The translations under genes were made by a program, and so were the position numbers. Below the pieces are notes generated by a model. It did no database searches and was not told the origin of the DNA. It saw nothing but the letters and a program-made list of their open reading frames with translations. A stretch of 64,000 bases of DNA from Acinetobacter wuhouensis (GTDB lineage Bacteria > Pseudomonadota > Gammaproteobacteria > Pseudomonadales > Moraxellaceae), in contig NZ_CP031716.1 of assembly GCF_001696605.3 (NCBI RefSeq), positions 620,001 to 684,000 on the forward strand. Direction: 5' to 3'. Positions 8,806-20,090 of the stretch are shown here, piece by piece; the first letter of the stretch is position 1; each line of letters opens with the position of its first letter.

Positions 8806-9792
8806 TTAGTGAGGAATATGTTCTTCATCTTCAAATTCAGGTTTTACTTGGACAATAAAGTCTTGACGGTTTAGACCACGCCATAATGCAAATGCAGTAC
8901 CGATATAGATCGAAGAATATGTACCCACGAATACACCAATAAACATTGCAACCGAGAACCAGTGCAGACCATCACCACCGAGGAACATCATTGCAAGTAC
9001 AACAAGTAATAATGTCATAGAGGTGTGAATCGTACGCTTTAAGGTTTCAGTTAATGCAATATTGACGATCTCTAATGGTGATGCACCACGAATCTTACGG
9101 AAGTTTTCACGGATACGGTCTGATACAACGATGTTATCGTTGAGTGAGAAGCCGATTAACGCTAAAACAGCAGCTAAAACAGTGAGGTCAAATGGCCACT
9201 GCATCATTGCAAAAATACCAATGGTCACGATAACGTCATGCAGCAATGAAAGTACAGCACCAACTGCCAGCTTAAATTCAAAGCGGATAGTCACGTAGAT
9301 CAGCATGAGCAACATCGCAAGCGCTACAGCACCCGCAGAACGTAAATACAGCTCATTTCCCACTTGACCACCGACAGAGTCCACTTTATGAACGACAGCA
9401 GGGTTGTTGGGTAATTGAACCGCTTTGGTTAGTGAGTTACTTAAGTCTTCAACTTTTAGATCTTGCGCAGGCATACGTACGATCAAATCTTTGTTTGAGC
9501 CCAAAGTTTGCACCACAGCGTCTTTGAAACCTGCTTTGTCTAAAGTTTCAATCACATCATTTGGTTTCGCTGCATGTTGATAATTCAACTCAGCAGATAC
9601 ACCACCTGTAAAGTCTAAACCGAGATTCAAACCTTTGGTTGCAATAAAGAAGATACTTGCAATGGTCAAAAGAATAGAGATGATTGCCGCTGGTTTGGCA
9701 ATCTTCATGAAATTAATTACACGCTCATCATCTGGACGACCATATTTTTTTGCAGGCGTATCTATTTTTGGTTGAGTCACATCAGTCATCAT
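8806..9792 (-). CDS. secF: protein translocase subunit SecF
   Basis: The 328-aa protein has six membrane helices and one periplasmic domain after helix 1. It shows the SecF motif GLDFTGGVSAEL (near residue 57) and the second-half helices with GFSLNDNIVVSDRIREN. SecF partners SecD in the SecDF complex, which uses the proton-motive force to pull exported proteins through SecYEG. A strong AAGGAG lies before the tandem ATGATG start, so translation may begin at the second Met (9789). It follows secD by 8 bases. Confidence 0.97.
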   Translation of the reverse strand: MMTDVTQPKIDTPAKKYGRPDDERVINFMKIAKPAAIISILLTIASIFFIATKGLNLGLDFTGGVSAELNYQHAAKPNDVIETLDKAGFKDAVVQTLGSNKDLIVRMPAQDLKVEDLSNSLTKAVQLPNNPAVVHKVDSVGGQVGNELYLRSAGAVALAMLLMLIYVTIRFEFKLAVGAVLSLLHDVIVTIGIFAMMQWPFDLTVLAAVLALIGFSLNDNIVVSDRIRENFRKIRGASPLEIVNIALTETLKRTIHTSMTLLLVVLAMMFLGGDGLHWFSVAMFIGVFVGTYSSIYIGTAFALWRGLNRQDFIVQVKPEFEDEEHIPH

Positions 9793-9800
9793 AGATCTCC

Positions 9801-11702
9801 TTATATGCTCAACTTCTTCAAGTTACGTTTTTTGCCATAAATCAATTGGACAATTGCACGTGTTACTGTAATCGCAGTAAACATCGAGCAGACAATACCA
9901 ATCATGAGTGTTACAGCAAAGCCTTTAATCGGACCAGTACCAATCGCGAACAAGATAAACGCAACCAAGAATGTGGTTAAGTTGGAGTCGAGAATGGTGT
10001 TATATGCTCGATCATAACCAGCAATAATGGCTTGTTTGGGTGATGCACCCCAACGCATTTCTTCCCGTATTCGCTCACAGATCAAGACGTTGGCATCGAC
10101 AGCCATACCAATGGTAATGACGATACCTGCGATACCTGGAAGGGTAAGCGAAGCACCGATCCAAGACATGATGGTGAGGAGCATTGCCAAGTTAATCACC
10201 AAGGCAACATCGGCGATTAAACCAAATAAACGGAAGAAAACAATCATCCAAATGGCAACAAGGAGGAAACCAACTTGAGTTGATAAAACACCTTTATCAA
10301 TATTCTCTTGACCTAAACTCGGACCAACCACACGTTCTTCAACGAAGTACATCGGCGCAGCCAAAGCACCAGCACGAAGCATTAGCGCAAGTTCAGCCGC
10401 TTCTTGTGGAGAATCTAAGCCAGTGATACGGAATTGTGAACCAAGTACAGCTTGAATGTTTGCCGCATTGATCACCACAGATTCAGTATAAGGTGTACGA
10501 ACTTCTGTCATCGCACCTGTTACAGGATCTGGAACAGAGCTAATTTTTTGTTTATTTTCAATAAACAAAACAGCCATACGCTTGCCCACAGCAGTACGTG
10601 TCGCATCAGACATCAACTTACCGCCAGCGGTATCTAAAGTAATATTTACTTCAGCACCACCAGTGTCTTGGCTAAAGCCACTTGATGCATTTTGAACGCG
10701 TTCACCTGTAAGAATACGGTTACGATTCAAAAGGAGTTCACGACCACTATCGAGTGATTCGTAAGCAAAAACTTCAGTTCCTGGTGGTAATGGCTGACCA
10801 TTATATTTTCCAGAAAAACGGTCAATATATTGATCATTTAAATCAGAAACTAAGCGGAATTCTAAGTTTGCAGTACGACCTAAAACACGTTTTGCTTCAG
10901 CAGTATCTTGCACACCTGGAAGTTCAACGACAATACGGTTGCTGCCTTGGCTCTGTACTAGTGCTTCAGCAACACCTAACTCGTTAATACGGTTACGTAA
11001 AGTTGTTAAGTTTTGGTCAAGTGCGTAGGATTGAATTTCTTGCTTTGTTGCATCGTTATAAGTCAACTTCAGTGTTGAACCTGTATCAGTTGCTAAAGCT
11101 TGTTGCGTAAATTTATTGCCATCACGACGTAAGAAATCCATGACGGTTGCACGGTCATCGTTATTGGCAAACTGAATGGTAATCGTATTGTTATTTAATG
11201 ACAGACTGTTAAATTTAAGCTTATTGTCACGAAACTCACGACGTAAATCGGTTGCAGAGGTTTCCATACGTTGTGCAATGGCTTTATCCATATCTACTTC
11301 AAGTAGGAAATGAACACCACCACGTAAGTCCAAACCAAGTTTCATTGGTTTAGCACCAATTTTTTGCAACCATTCAGGCGTCGTAGGTGCAAGGTTTAAT
11401 GCAACGGTATAGTTTTCACCTAAGCCTTTGCTTAAAGCCTCTTTTGCTTTTAACTGAGCTTCAGACGTACTGAGACGGAGAAGGGCAGCATTATTCGTGA
11501 AGGTATTATCATGACTGCTAATATTGTCACTTTTTAAAATTTGCTCTGCTTTTTGTATCACCGACTGATCAATTACAGTACCAGCCTTGGCACCAGAAAT
11601 TTGAACAGCAGGCTCATCAGGATACAAACTCGGCAGCGCGTATAATGTACTGATGACTAGTACAACTAGAATCAGTATATATTTCCATGCAGGGTAACGC
11701 AT
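9801..11702 (-). CDS. secD: protein translocase subunit SecD
   Basis: The 633-aa protein has an N-terminal membrane anchor and a large periplasmic P1 domain carrying LGLDLRGGVHFLLEVDM and TLRNRINELGVAE. The C-terminal five-helix membrane domain contains GMAVDANVLICERIREE. These are the conserved SecD blocks and all are present. It acts with SecF and YajC at the inner membrane. The minus-strand order yajC-secD-secF with short gaps indicates one transcript. Confidence 0.97.
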   Translation of the reverse strand: MRYPAWKYILILVVLVISTLYALPSLYPDEPAVQISGAKAGTVIDQSVIQKAEQILKSDNISSHDNTFTNNAALLRLSTSEAQLKAKEALSKGLGENYTVALNLAPTTPEWLQKIGAKPMKLGLDLRGGVHFLLEVDMDKAIAQRMETSATDLRREFRDNKLKFNSLSLNNNTITIQFANNDDRATVMDFLRRDGNKFTQQALATDTGSTLKLTYNDATKQEIQSYALDQNLTTLRNRINELGVAEALVQSQGSNRIVVELPGVQDTAEAKRVLGRTANLEFRLVSDLNDQYIDRFSGKYNGQPLPPGTEVFAYESLDSGRELLLNRNRILTGERVQNASSGFSQDTGGAEVNITLDTAGGKLMSDATRTAVGKRMAVLFIENKQKISSVPDPVTGAMTEVRTPYTESVVINAANIQAVLGSQFRITGLDSPQEAAELALMLRAGALAAPMYFVEERVVGPSLGQENIDKGVLSTQVGFLLVAIWMIVFFRLFGLIADVALVINLAMLLTIMSWIGASLTLPGIAGIVITIGMAVDANVLICERIREEMRWGASPKQAIIAGYDRAYNTILDSNLTTFLVAFILFAIGTGPIKGFAVTLMIGIVCSMFTAITVTRAIVQLIYGKKRNLKKLSI

Positions 11703-11756
11703 TCGCTTTCTTCTTAAAATGAAAAAGTCGTGCTAATTTGCACGACCGTTTTATGA

Positions 11757-12086
11757 TTAAAGGTTATTTAATGTGCCTTCAGGCAGAACTGAAATGACAC
11801 TCGCACGTTGAATTTTTACTTCATTTCCTTTATTCAATTCAACTACTGCAAAGTCACCTTCGATTTTTAGGATACGACCCATTAAACCACCTGCAAATAC
11901 GATTTCGCTACCCACACCTAAGCTTTCAATTAAAGTGCGGTGTTCTTTTGCACGTTTTGCTTGAGGGCGCCAGATGAGGAAATAGAAGATTGCGATAAAT
12001 ACAGCAATCATCAATAAGTTTGCCATCATGCCTGGGCCTTGTGCAGGTGCTGCAGCAGCGTGAGCAGAAGAAATAAATAAGCTCAT
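11757..12086 (-). CDS. yajC: preprotein translocase subunit YajC
   Basis: A 109-aa protein with a single membrane helix (MMANLLMIAVFIAIFYFLIW) followed by RPQAKRAKEHRTLIESL and a small beta-rich cytoplasmic domain with GSEIVFAGGLMGRI. This is the standard YajC plan. It forms a subcomplex with SecDF. It lies between tgt and secD in the usual order. Confidence 0.96.
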   Translation of the reverse strand: MSLFISSAHAAAAPAQGPGMMANLLMIAVFIAIFYFLIWRPQAKRAKEHRTLIESLGVGSEIVFAGGLMGRILKIEGDFAVVELNKGNEVKIQRASVISVLPEGTLNNL

Positions 12087-12220
12087 TTCAGTTTCCTAAA
12101 AGTTAAAAAATTCTACCATTTGCATGGTTTTTAAATTGAGTTGTTCTGCAATTTACCTTGTCTTGGGTTTCAGCGCAAATACTGTTGAATGAATATTCGA
12201 TTCAACTTTATATTGGGGCA

Positions 12221-13692
<1,472 letters not shown>

Positions 13693-14517
13693 TTATACGG
13701 TATAAAAATAATTAATCCTATCGAGTATTTCAGCTTTGTCTAGTGCAAGGGTTGGATCATTCATCGCTGCAATATTTTTAACCAGATCTTGAATATGGGT
13801 GTGAAGATCTGAAAATTTAGGTTCAAGTGTTAGAAGATAGGCTTGATGTGCAACGCTTAGAGAATCATAAGGTTCAAAGAGATTTACAAGCTGTGCAAGG
13901 TTAATGAGCTCATCTTTGTCGATTTGTCTGAGCTTTATTGATTTGATGGCAGGGTTTTCTTTTGAAATACGTATATGTGCCATAAATTCAAAAAGTAACG
14001 AACTGGACGGATTGAGCTGTTGGGCTGTGTCTAAGATGATATTTTTTTGAATAGGTGAATGAATAAGGAATAGTATACGACTTAGATCTAAATTATAAAT
14101 TTTAGTGATAAATGAGATCGCCTGTTGATAGATTGAGATGAGTGAATCTAATTGTGTAAGATGAACTTGATCTGGAAAAACATGTTCAAATAAGTGCGTG
14201 ATGAGCTGATCAGGGTGTATTTCTACTGCATGTGCAGATGTTGAGCTAAATTGATGTGGTGAATTATTTTTTTGACGATACTTCCACTGATTAAATGACC
14301 ATTTATCTTTCTCCAGTAGATATTGATATTTGTTTTCAGTTTCATCAAAAATACTTGTTTCAGTTGAGATAAGGAAAGATTGGATGATAAAGGATTCATC
14401 AACTTCAATGACAAAGGCATATATATTTTGCTTTTTATATCGATAATAGAAGGCTTGAAAAGCATCAATAATATTGGTCTTGATTTGTTGTTCTTGTTCA
14501 AGTAGTTGATTACTCAT
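13693..14517 (-). CDS. hypothetical protein, possibly DUF4303-like
   Basis: A 274-aa soluble protein without signal peptide or membrane helices. The N-terminal part (FQAFYYRYKKQNIYAFVIEVD, then EKDKWSFNQWKYR) resembles the alpha/beta start of DUF4303-type immunity or SUKH-neighbour proteins, where an aromatic-rich YxFxL-TD strand is followed by a KWxxxxWxY motif. That match is by eye only. The rest is helical and unlike anything I know. It is AT-rich, stands alone on the minus strand, and may belong to the lineage-specific block inserted between queA and tgt. Confidence 0.5.
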   Translation of the reverse strand: MSNQLLEQEQQIKTNIIDAFQAFYYRYKKQNIYAFVIEVDESFIIQSFLISTETSIFDETENKYQYLLEKDKWSFNQWKYRQKNNSPHQFSSTSAHAVEIHPDQLITHLFEHVFPDQVHLTQLDSLISIYQQAISFITKIYNLDLSRILFLIHSPIQKNIILDTAQQLNPSSSLLFEFMAHIRISKENPAIKSIKLRQIDKDELINLAQLVNLFEPYDSLSVAHQAYLLTLEPKFSDLHTHIQDLVKNIAAMNDPTLALDKAEILDRINYFYTV

Positions 14518-14877
14518 AATATCTCTTTTGTATTTTATTCGTTAATGTTTTATAACCAAAGCTTATATGAATTAGATAAGCTTTGTTGTTTATTACAACC
14601 ATATTGATGCTGCAAATATAAAAAATATCTTGGTTATATTATTTAGATTTACTAAACAATATTCTAATTCTTTTTATCATGACATCAAGGTCTAAAGACA
14701 TTGTATTGTTCACACGTAATTTAAAAATCAGCTTTAATTGAAATTTTTAATTATTTTATATCAGCTATACAATTGATTGCATTTTTATTTCAAGAAAAAG
14801 ATAAAAAAGCCTTCTTTATATATAAGTGAGAAGGCTGTGTATCTTGTATTGATTTTTATTGTGCTCAATTCTGAAAA
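14518..14877. other. intergenic region between lemA and the DUF4303-like gene
   Basis: 360 bp of AT-rich DNA with no gene-like frame. The only clear element is the lemA-side terminator hairpin at 14803-14836. Confidence 0.4.
14803..14836 (-). terminator. terminator downstream of lemA
   Basis: On the minus strand AGCCTTCT ... AGAAGGCT (8-bp perfect stem, 13-nt loop) runs straight into TTTTTTAT. Confidence 0.85.
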
Positions 14878-15444
14878 TTAAAAATTCGGTTTGTAATCGA
14901 AGTTTTGCGTTACAACATTGTCCGAAAATGGGCGGATTGGTTGTTTTGCTAAAGTCATGGTGTTGATCATATTATTCGGGAAAATTTGGATAATATTATT
15001 AAACTCTTCCACATTGCGGTTAAAGATCGTGATCGCAGCACCGACATTTTCATTTTGTTCTTGGATGTCATCCATCATCTTGGCATAAAGTGTATCCGCT
15101 TTCAGTTCAGGATAGTTTTCCACCACTACATTTAAACTTTTCATCAAATCTTGGTTGAGCTTTTCCACATGTTGCAACTGTGAAACATCCGTATTTTTCA
15201 GATTCAAGTTTAAAATTTGTTGACGCAGTTCAGTGACTTTTTCAAGCGTTGATTTTTCAAATTGGGTGTATTGCGCCAAAGTCTGTTCTAAAGTTTCTAG
15301 TGTTTTTACTTTCTGGCGTTCAAAATTGGCAACTTCTGCCCACGCACGTTGGGTGGCATTGAAATAACGTACAATGTTATTTCTGACCATGATTGCCCAA
15401 ATCGCAATAATGACAAAAATCCCAATAAATATGATTAGACCCAT
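14878..15444 (-). CDS. lemA: LemA family protein
   Basis: The 188-aa product has one N-terminal membrane helix (MGLIIFIGIFVIIAIWAIMV) followed by NNIVRYFNATQRAWAEVANFERQKVKTLETL, the family's signature start. A long helical domain ends in FNRNVEEFNNIIQIFPNNMI. LemA proteins are membrane-anchored helical bundles of unclear biochemical role. They are often encoded next to DUF3137-type two-helix membrane proteins, and here the upstream neighbour has that layout. Confidence 0.92.
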   Translation of the reverse strand: MGLIIFIGIFVIIAIWAIMVRNNIVRYFNATQRAWAEVANFERQKVKTLETLEQTLAQYTQFEKSTLEKVTELRQQILNLNLKNTDVSQLQHVEKLNQDLMKSLNVVVENYPELKADTLYAKMMDDIQEQNENVGAAITIFNRNVEEFNNIIQIFPNNMINTMTLAKQPIRPFSDNVVTQNFDYKPNF

Positions 15445-15494
15445 TCTGATTATTCCTTATGATTTATAAAACGGATAACGTCTGAAACTGAATT

Positions 15495-16520
15495 TTATGC
15501 GATTAAGTTTAACATGCACTGTTTGAATTTTTCATATTCAGGCATGGTTAAAGTGCGTAAATGTCCTCGAAGTGCGGAAATATCTTGAATTTTCTGCTTT
15601 CTTCGCATGATCCTAAACAAGTTTTGATCTCCGATATAGCACAGCATATTTTCTTCATAATGATAAACAACATCACCCGAATATTGTTGGAAAAAATCAC
15701 TTAGTTTTAGTGTGATGCTTGGGCTGATGGTACGTGCCAATTGGTGTTGATCATAGCCAAAAATATGTAGGTTTTGATTGACCATGATGTCCGCAGTTTT
15801 CCATGTCTGTGTATAGGGCGGAATAAATTCATCATGCTTATTGCTGGCAGCGAAACCGAGTGCAGGCATTTGAAAGATAAACGCGCCCCATTGATCTTTG
15901 TGTAATTCAGTGATTTTCTGCTTTTCACCTTGCGTATTTGGGAGTGAAAACTCATCGACATAGTGGTAATGAAACAGCATGACATGATGTTCTTGCTCTC
16001 CATCAAACCAAGTTGTTGAGGCGAATCGTTCGATTTCGTTAGAGACATTGCCTTGTGAAAATAACGGAAAATTTTGTTTCAAACGACTCATTACGAGCAT
16101 TGAATTGCTTGTTGCTGAAATATGATTTGGCGTTTTATTAAAATGTAGGTCATAACGTAACAGCATGATGCGTTGTTCAAGAAAATCAATCACTTCATCG
16201 ATTGGATCGCTTTCCTCATAAATTAAATAAGCAACAAAGCAACACAGACATCCAGCCAAAAAGGTCAATGGATAGGGGAAGTAATGATGGATCACCCAAC
16301 CAAAAATGATAATGCCGATCCCGCTGATAAAAAGAAAACGAGGAATGACATTGTAAAAAAATAGATCTTTACTTTCGCCCCACGGATGTAAGCCATCTAA
16401 AATATCTTGTGCAGACTGAGCTTGTTGTCCGATTTCCCACAGTCGCGCGATATTACGCATCACGTGTTGATTTTTTTTCGTTCGGATATGAAGCAATCGT
16501 TCAACTGTTTCTATGGGCAT
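15495..16520 (-). CDS. two-TM membrane protein, paralogue 1 of 3 (DUF3137-like layout)
   Basis: A 341-aa protein with about 65 polar residues, two adjacent membrane helices (near residues 62-80 and 85-102) and a 230-residue soluble C-terminal domain. That domain shares with the next two genes an NFPLF strand, a MLFHYHYVDE strand, a W-G-I/F block and a final TMPEYEKFKQ helix. The plan of two helices followed by a soluble domain, next to lemA, is that of DUF3137-type proteins. I assign no function. It is the most diverged of the three and probably shares a transcript with lemA, 50 bp downstream. Confidence 0.7.
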   Translation of the reverse strand: MPIETVERLLHIRTKKNQHVMRNIARLWEIGQQAQSAQDILDGLHPWGESKDLFFYNVIPRFLFISGIGIIIFGWVIHHYFPYPLTFLAGCLCCFVAYLIYEESDPIDEVIDFLEQRIMLLRYDLHFNKTPNHISATSNSMLVMSRLKQNFPLFSQGNVSNEIERFASTTWFDGEQEHHVMLFHYHYVDEFSLPNTQGEKQKITELHKDQWGAFIFQMPALGFAASNKHDEFIPPYTQTWKTADIMVNQNLHIFGYDQHQLARTISPSITLKLSDFFQQYSGDVVYHYEENMLCYIGDQNLFRIMRRKQKIQDISALRGHLRTLTMPEYEKFKQCMLNLIA

Positions 16521-16650
16521 ATCAGCAGGTCATTATTCAAAATTGAAGCAAGTTTAAAAGGTATTTTCCTTAATGAATTATGCGTTAATTTTTTGTTCGG
16601 AACAAAGTAAATTATTCATCATAAAGATTTTATTTGAGTCTAGCTTTGAT

Positions 16651-17649
16651 TCATTGAGATTGAATTTCTTTTAAAATGGTGAACATGGATTGTCGCAGTT
16701 GCTCGTACTCAGGCATTGTTGTTGTTTCGAGTTGAGTGACGAGGTCATGTACTGTATCAATTCGATCAAATTCCATTTGTGCTTTTATAACATCCTTATT
16801 GAATAGCCAACATAGCGATGGGCGATCGGCTTGAATATAAAAATCACCCTTAAAATATTCCATAGCTTGATCAAGCATGAGCACATGTGTCGGTGTGAAA
16901 AATTTTGCCAATTGCATTTCATTGGTACCGCTCAGTTGATAATTGTCATCAAAACGAATATCACCACTTGACCATTTAGTCCCGAGTCGACAGACTCTTT
17001 TCTGCTTTGAAGCGATGCTGATGCCTTGTGTAGGAAAGTTTTCAAGGATAATGCCCCATAAGTCATAGTGACGATATTCTGTTTTACTATCCCCATCAGA
17101 ATCTTTTGTTTCAACTTCATCGACATAGTGATAGTTAAACAACATATAGGGGTATTCAATATCATTTACTCGCCAAAGACCATAAATACAATTGCGAATC
17201 TCATTTTCATGGTCACCTAAATCAAATAGGGGAAAGTTATAAGGAGACTCAATGATTTGGTTTTCATCATTGTAATTAAAGTTAAGTTGATATTTTTCTT
17301 CGAGATTGCGCTGTTGTATATAGCCAATCATTTGATCTAAAGCTTTGGTTGAGGTTCTTTTGTAGAAGGCAAATGCAATGCTTAAAATAGTCGCGAGAAG
17401 AAAAATAGGATGAAAGGCAATCGCCAGTAAAACACAGCAAATTCCGATGCTGATAAATAGCCAAAAAGTATAGTTTTGAATGCTTAAACTTGGATCATCT
17501 TTCCAATTTTTTAACTGTTCGAGTTGTTGTGTAAAGCTTTGATTTGAGTTGAGTATATTATTAATTAAATTGATATTATTTTGAGTTTGACCATTATTTT
17601 CATGTTGTTGACCAAATGCATTTTGAATTTTTGTTATGAGATCATTCAT
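16651..17649 (-). CDS. two-TM membrane protein, paralogue 2 of 3
   Basis: A 332-aa protein with an Asn/Gln-rich N-terminus, two membrane helices (about residues 64-98) and a soluble domain. It is clearly homologous to the upstream gene at 17740-18735: NFPLFDLGDHENEIRN versus SFPLFELGDQQNTVRN, YMLFNYHYV versus FMIFNYHYL, and LGTKWSSGDIRFD versus LGIKWSSGDIHFD. The two are recent duplicates compared with the copy at 15495-16520. No enzymatic motif stands out. The shared KWSSGDI block and the HYHY/NYHY strand are the best handles for a profile search. Confidence 0.7.
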   Translation of the reverse strand: MNDLITKIQNAFGQQHENNGQTQNNINLINNILNSNQSFTQQLEQLKNWKDDPSLSIQNYTFWLFISIGICCVLLAIAFHPIFLLATILSIAFAFYKRTSTKALDQMIGYIQQRNLEEKYQLNFNYNDENQIIESPYNFPLFDLGDHENEIRNCIYGLWRVNDIEYPYMLFNYHYVDEVETKDSDGDSKTEYRHYDLWGIILENFPTQGISIASKQKRVCRLGTKWSSGDIRFDDNYQLSGTNEMQLAKFFTPTHVLMLDQAMEYFKGDFYIQADRPSLCWLFNKDVIKAQMEFDRIDTVHDLVTQLETTTMPEYEQLRQSMFTILKEIQSQ

Positions 17650-17739
17650 CGGTATTCATTATTTTATCGAGATGCTATTTTGTGATTTTAACGACAAAAT
17701 GTATTTAAAAGCAAAATATCGTTCTTATTCATTTCGCAT

Positions 17740-18735
17740 TTACTGTAGTTCAGTGATTAACTTTTGCATGGTATTGGTGAGTTTTTCAAGGTTAGGCATT
17801 TGTATCAATTCTAATTGTTCTGCAAACTCAGTGACGGTTGATGGATAAAGTTGTTTGTTTTCACAATGGAAAATATTTTCTTCAAAGAGCCAGCATAAAG
17901 TCGATGTTTGCGGGTCGATATAAAAATCACCCTGATACGCTTTTAACGCAGTTTCTAGATGTAAGAGATTGGAGGGTTTAAAGAATTTAGCGAGCCAAAT
18001 TTCAGAAAAACCGCTGAGTTGATAGCGCTGATCAAAATGAATATCGCCACTTGACCATTTGATTCCAAGACGACAATTTTTCTTTTGATTTGTTGAAATA
18101 CTTACACCACGTGCAGGAAAGTTTTTGATCATAATTCCAAATAAATCAAAAGAATATGCTTTGCGTTCTAATGTACCTTTATCATTGAGCTTGGTCGTGG
18201 TTTTGAGATAATGGTAATTAAAAATCATGAATGGAAATGTCTGATCTTCAATGCACCATTGTCCATACATTTTATTTCTAACTGTATTTTGTTGATCGCC
18301 AAGTTCAAAAAGCGGAAAAGATTCAATTGGAAATACAGGATTGGTTTGGTCGACCTGATGTTTGCGCAGGTTGTATTTATTTTGAAGATAGAAATCTTGC
18401 ATAGCATGGATAAGCTCACTATTCGGGTTAGAAAACTTAATATGTGGTATGCCTAATCCTAAAAGCAGTAGAGTTAAAATGAAAAAAGTGAAATGGATTG
18501 TGAATACAGGGATTAAACTCAGTAAGGCTAAACAGAAATAAGAGAAAAAAATTAAATTTTGGTATTGTAAATTTTGCTCACCTTGCCAGTATTTTAACCG
18601 AAATAGTAACTGATGATGATCTTCAACTTGGGGTAACAATTTATTGAGTTCTTCAAGATTAAGATCAACCACATGATTATGAGCAATTTGATTGTTATAG
18701 CTTTGTTTTAACCTGCTTAATATGTTGTTAGGCAT
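17740..18735 (-). CDS. two-TM membrane protein, paralogue 3 of 3
   Basis: A 331-aa protein with the same plan as the previous gene: a polar N-terminus, two membrane helices (about residues 62-97), then the shared soluble domain with FPLFELGD, FMIFNYHYL, IKWSSGDIHFDQRYQLSG and a C-terminal IQMPNLEKL helix. It is first of the minus-strand run that continues through the other two paralogues to lemA. Function unknown. A membrane-associated role with LemA is inferred from position only. Confidence 0.7.
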   Translation of the reverse strand: MPNNILSRLKQSYNNQIAHNHVVDLNLEELNKLLPQVEDHHQLLFRLKYWQGEQNLQYQNLIFFSYFCLALLSLIPVFTIHFTFFILTLLLLGLGIPHIKFSNPNSELIHAMQDFYLQNKYNLRKHQVDQTNPVFPIESFPLFELGDQQNTVRNKMYGQWCIEDQTFPFMIFNYHYLKTTTKLNDKGTLERKAYSFDLFGIMIKNFPARGVSISTNQKKNCRLGIKWSSGDIHFDQRYQLSGFSEIWLAKFFKPSNLLHLETALKAYQGDFYIDPQTSTLCWLFEENIFHCENKQLYPSTVTEFAEQLELIQMPNLEKLTNTMQKLITELQ

Positions 18736-18831
18736 ACTTATTGTCTTTTAAATGAGTGAATTAAAGTTGTTGTTTTAAAGTGCGATAGTCAGGAGTTGAT
18801 GAATGCAAGTTAAATTATCAGCTGACCTTTT

Positions 18832-18864
18832 AAAGAAAGGGAATTCGCCAAGACAAATTCCCTT
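18832..18864 (-). terminator. possible terminator downstream of queA
   Basis: On the minus strand AAGGGAATT ... AATTCCCTT forms a 9-bp stem just after the queA stop. It is followed by TTTCTTT rather than a long T run, so strength is uncertain. Confidence 0.5.
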
Positions 18865-18871
18865 CATATTT

Positions 18872-19909
18872 TTAATTCGCTTTTTCAATCAGCATTGCAT
18901 CGCCATAACTAAAGAAACGGTATTTGCTTTCTACAGCATGTTGATAGGCATTGAGAATATTGTCACGACTCGACAAGGCTGAAACAAGCATGAGTAGGGT
19001 AGATTCTGGTAAATGGAAGTTAGTGATCAAACGATCGACTACACAAAATTCATAGCCTGGATAGATGAAAATTTGAGTATCTCCAGTCCAAGCACCAATT
19101 TTCCCACCGCATGCTTGCGCTGCGCTTTCTGTGGCACGTGTTGCAGTTGTACCAACAGCGATGACTTTATTGCCACGTGCTTTAGTTTCAGCAATCAATT
19201 GAGCAGCTTCTTCAGTGACTTCACACCATTCGCTGTGCATGATGTGATTTTCAATATTATCGGTACGAACAGGTAAGAATGTACCTGCACCGACATGTAA
19301 AGTCACAAAGGTTTTCTTCACACCTTTTTGTTCAAGTTTTTTTAGCAAGTCTTCATCAAAGTGTAGGCTTGCAGTTGGTGCGGCAACACTGGCTAGCTTT
19401 GTTGGATCATTAAAAACAGTTTGATAACGTTCAGTATCAACTGCTTCAGCTTCACGATTGAAATATGGTGGAATTGGAAGCTGACCATAAGCATCTAGCA
19501 CTTGTAAAATCGGTTGTGAAAACTCAACGATGTATAAATTTTCATGACGACCTGTCACCGTCACTTTGACTTCATCTGAACCAATGAAAAGTTCAGCGCC
19601 TGCCTTCGGTGAGTTACTGGCTTTGATATGACAATGTGCAGTGGTTTGATCAAAAATACGTTCAACTAAAACTTCAATAGCACCACCAGAAGCTCGTTTG
19701 CCTTTTAAACGTGCTTTCATGACTTTGGTGTCATTTAACACCATCAAATCACCTTCTTGGAATAGATCTAAAATATCAGTGAAATGAAGATCTTGATATG
19801 TTCCATCGGCATTTAAATGGAGTAGGCGAGAAGCGCTACGTGTTTCAAGTGGATAGCGGGCAATAAGTTCGTCTGGGAGTTCAAAATTAAAATCGGTGAG
19901 TTGCATCAT
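18872..19909 (-). CDS. queA: S-adenosylmethionine:tRNA ribosyltransferase-isomerase
   Basis: The 345-aa enzyme makes epoxyqueuosine in tRNA by transferring the ribosyl part of SAM to preQ1, the step after Tgt. It has the family start [23 protein letters not shown], the [12 protein letters not shown] block and the C-terminal [16 protein letters not shown], all intact. It begins with tandem Met codons. It is separated from tgt by five unrelated genes, so co-transcription with tgt is lost. Confidence 0.97.
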   Translation of the reverse strand: MMQLTDFNFELPDELIARYPLETRSASRLLHLNADGTYQDLHFTDILDLFQEGDLMVLNDTKVMKARLKGKRASGGAIEVLVERIFDQTTAHCHIKASNSPKAGAELFIGSDEVKVTVTGRHENLYIVEFSQPILQVLDAYGQLPIPPYFNREAEAVDTERYQTVFNDPTKLASVAAPTASLHFDEDLLKKLEQKGVKKTFVTLHVGAGTFLPVRTDNIENHIMHSEWCEVTEEAAQLIAETKARGNKVIAVGTTATRATESAAQACGGKIGAWTGDTQIFIYPGYEFCVVDRLITNFHLPESTLLMLVSALSSRDNILNAYQHAVESKYRFFSYGDAMLIEKAN

Positions 19910-20047
19910 GGGGAGTAAAAACTGGTATGTGAGATTTAAAAACTGTAACTAGTATAGTCTTTTTTCAAAATAATCGCTGAAATTGGTGCTTTATAATCCA
20001 AAAAAACACGATATGTTTGTATTTTAAGCAAATGTGAAAACTTGTCG

Positions 20048-20075
20048 TTGACAAGAAAATGAAAAACGCTATTAT
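20048..20075 (+). promoter_or_regulatory. tRNA-Leu promoter
   Basis: TTGACA (20048-20053), a 16-base spacer and TATTAT (20070-20075), ending 15 bases before the mature tRNA. A consensus -35 right before a stable RNA gene is expected. Confidence 0.75.
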
Positions 20076-20090
20076 AGCCACACAACCTCT

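Noticed and set aside
10027..10278. Open frame antisense to secD
   Set aside because: Codon pattern and conservation belong to secD; the antisense frame is a by-product of its codon use, without ribosome site or recognisable product.
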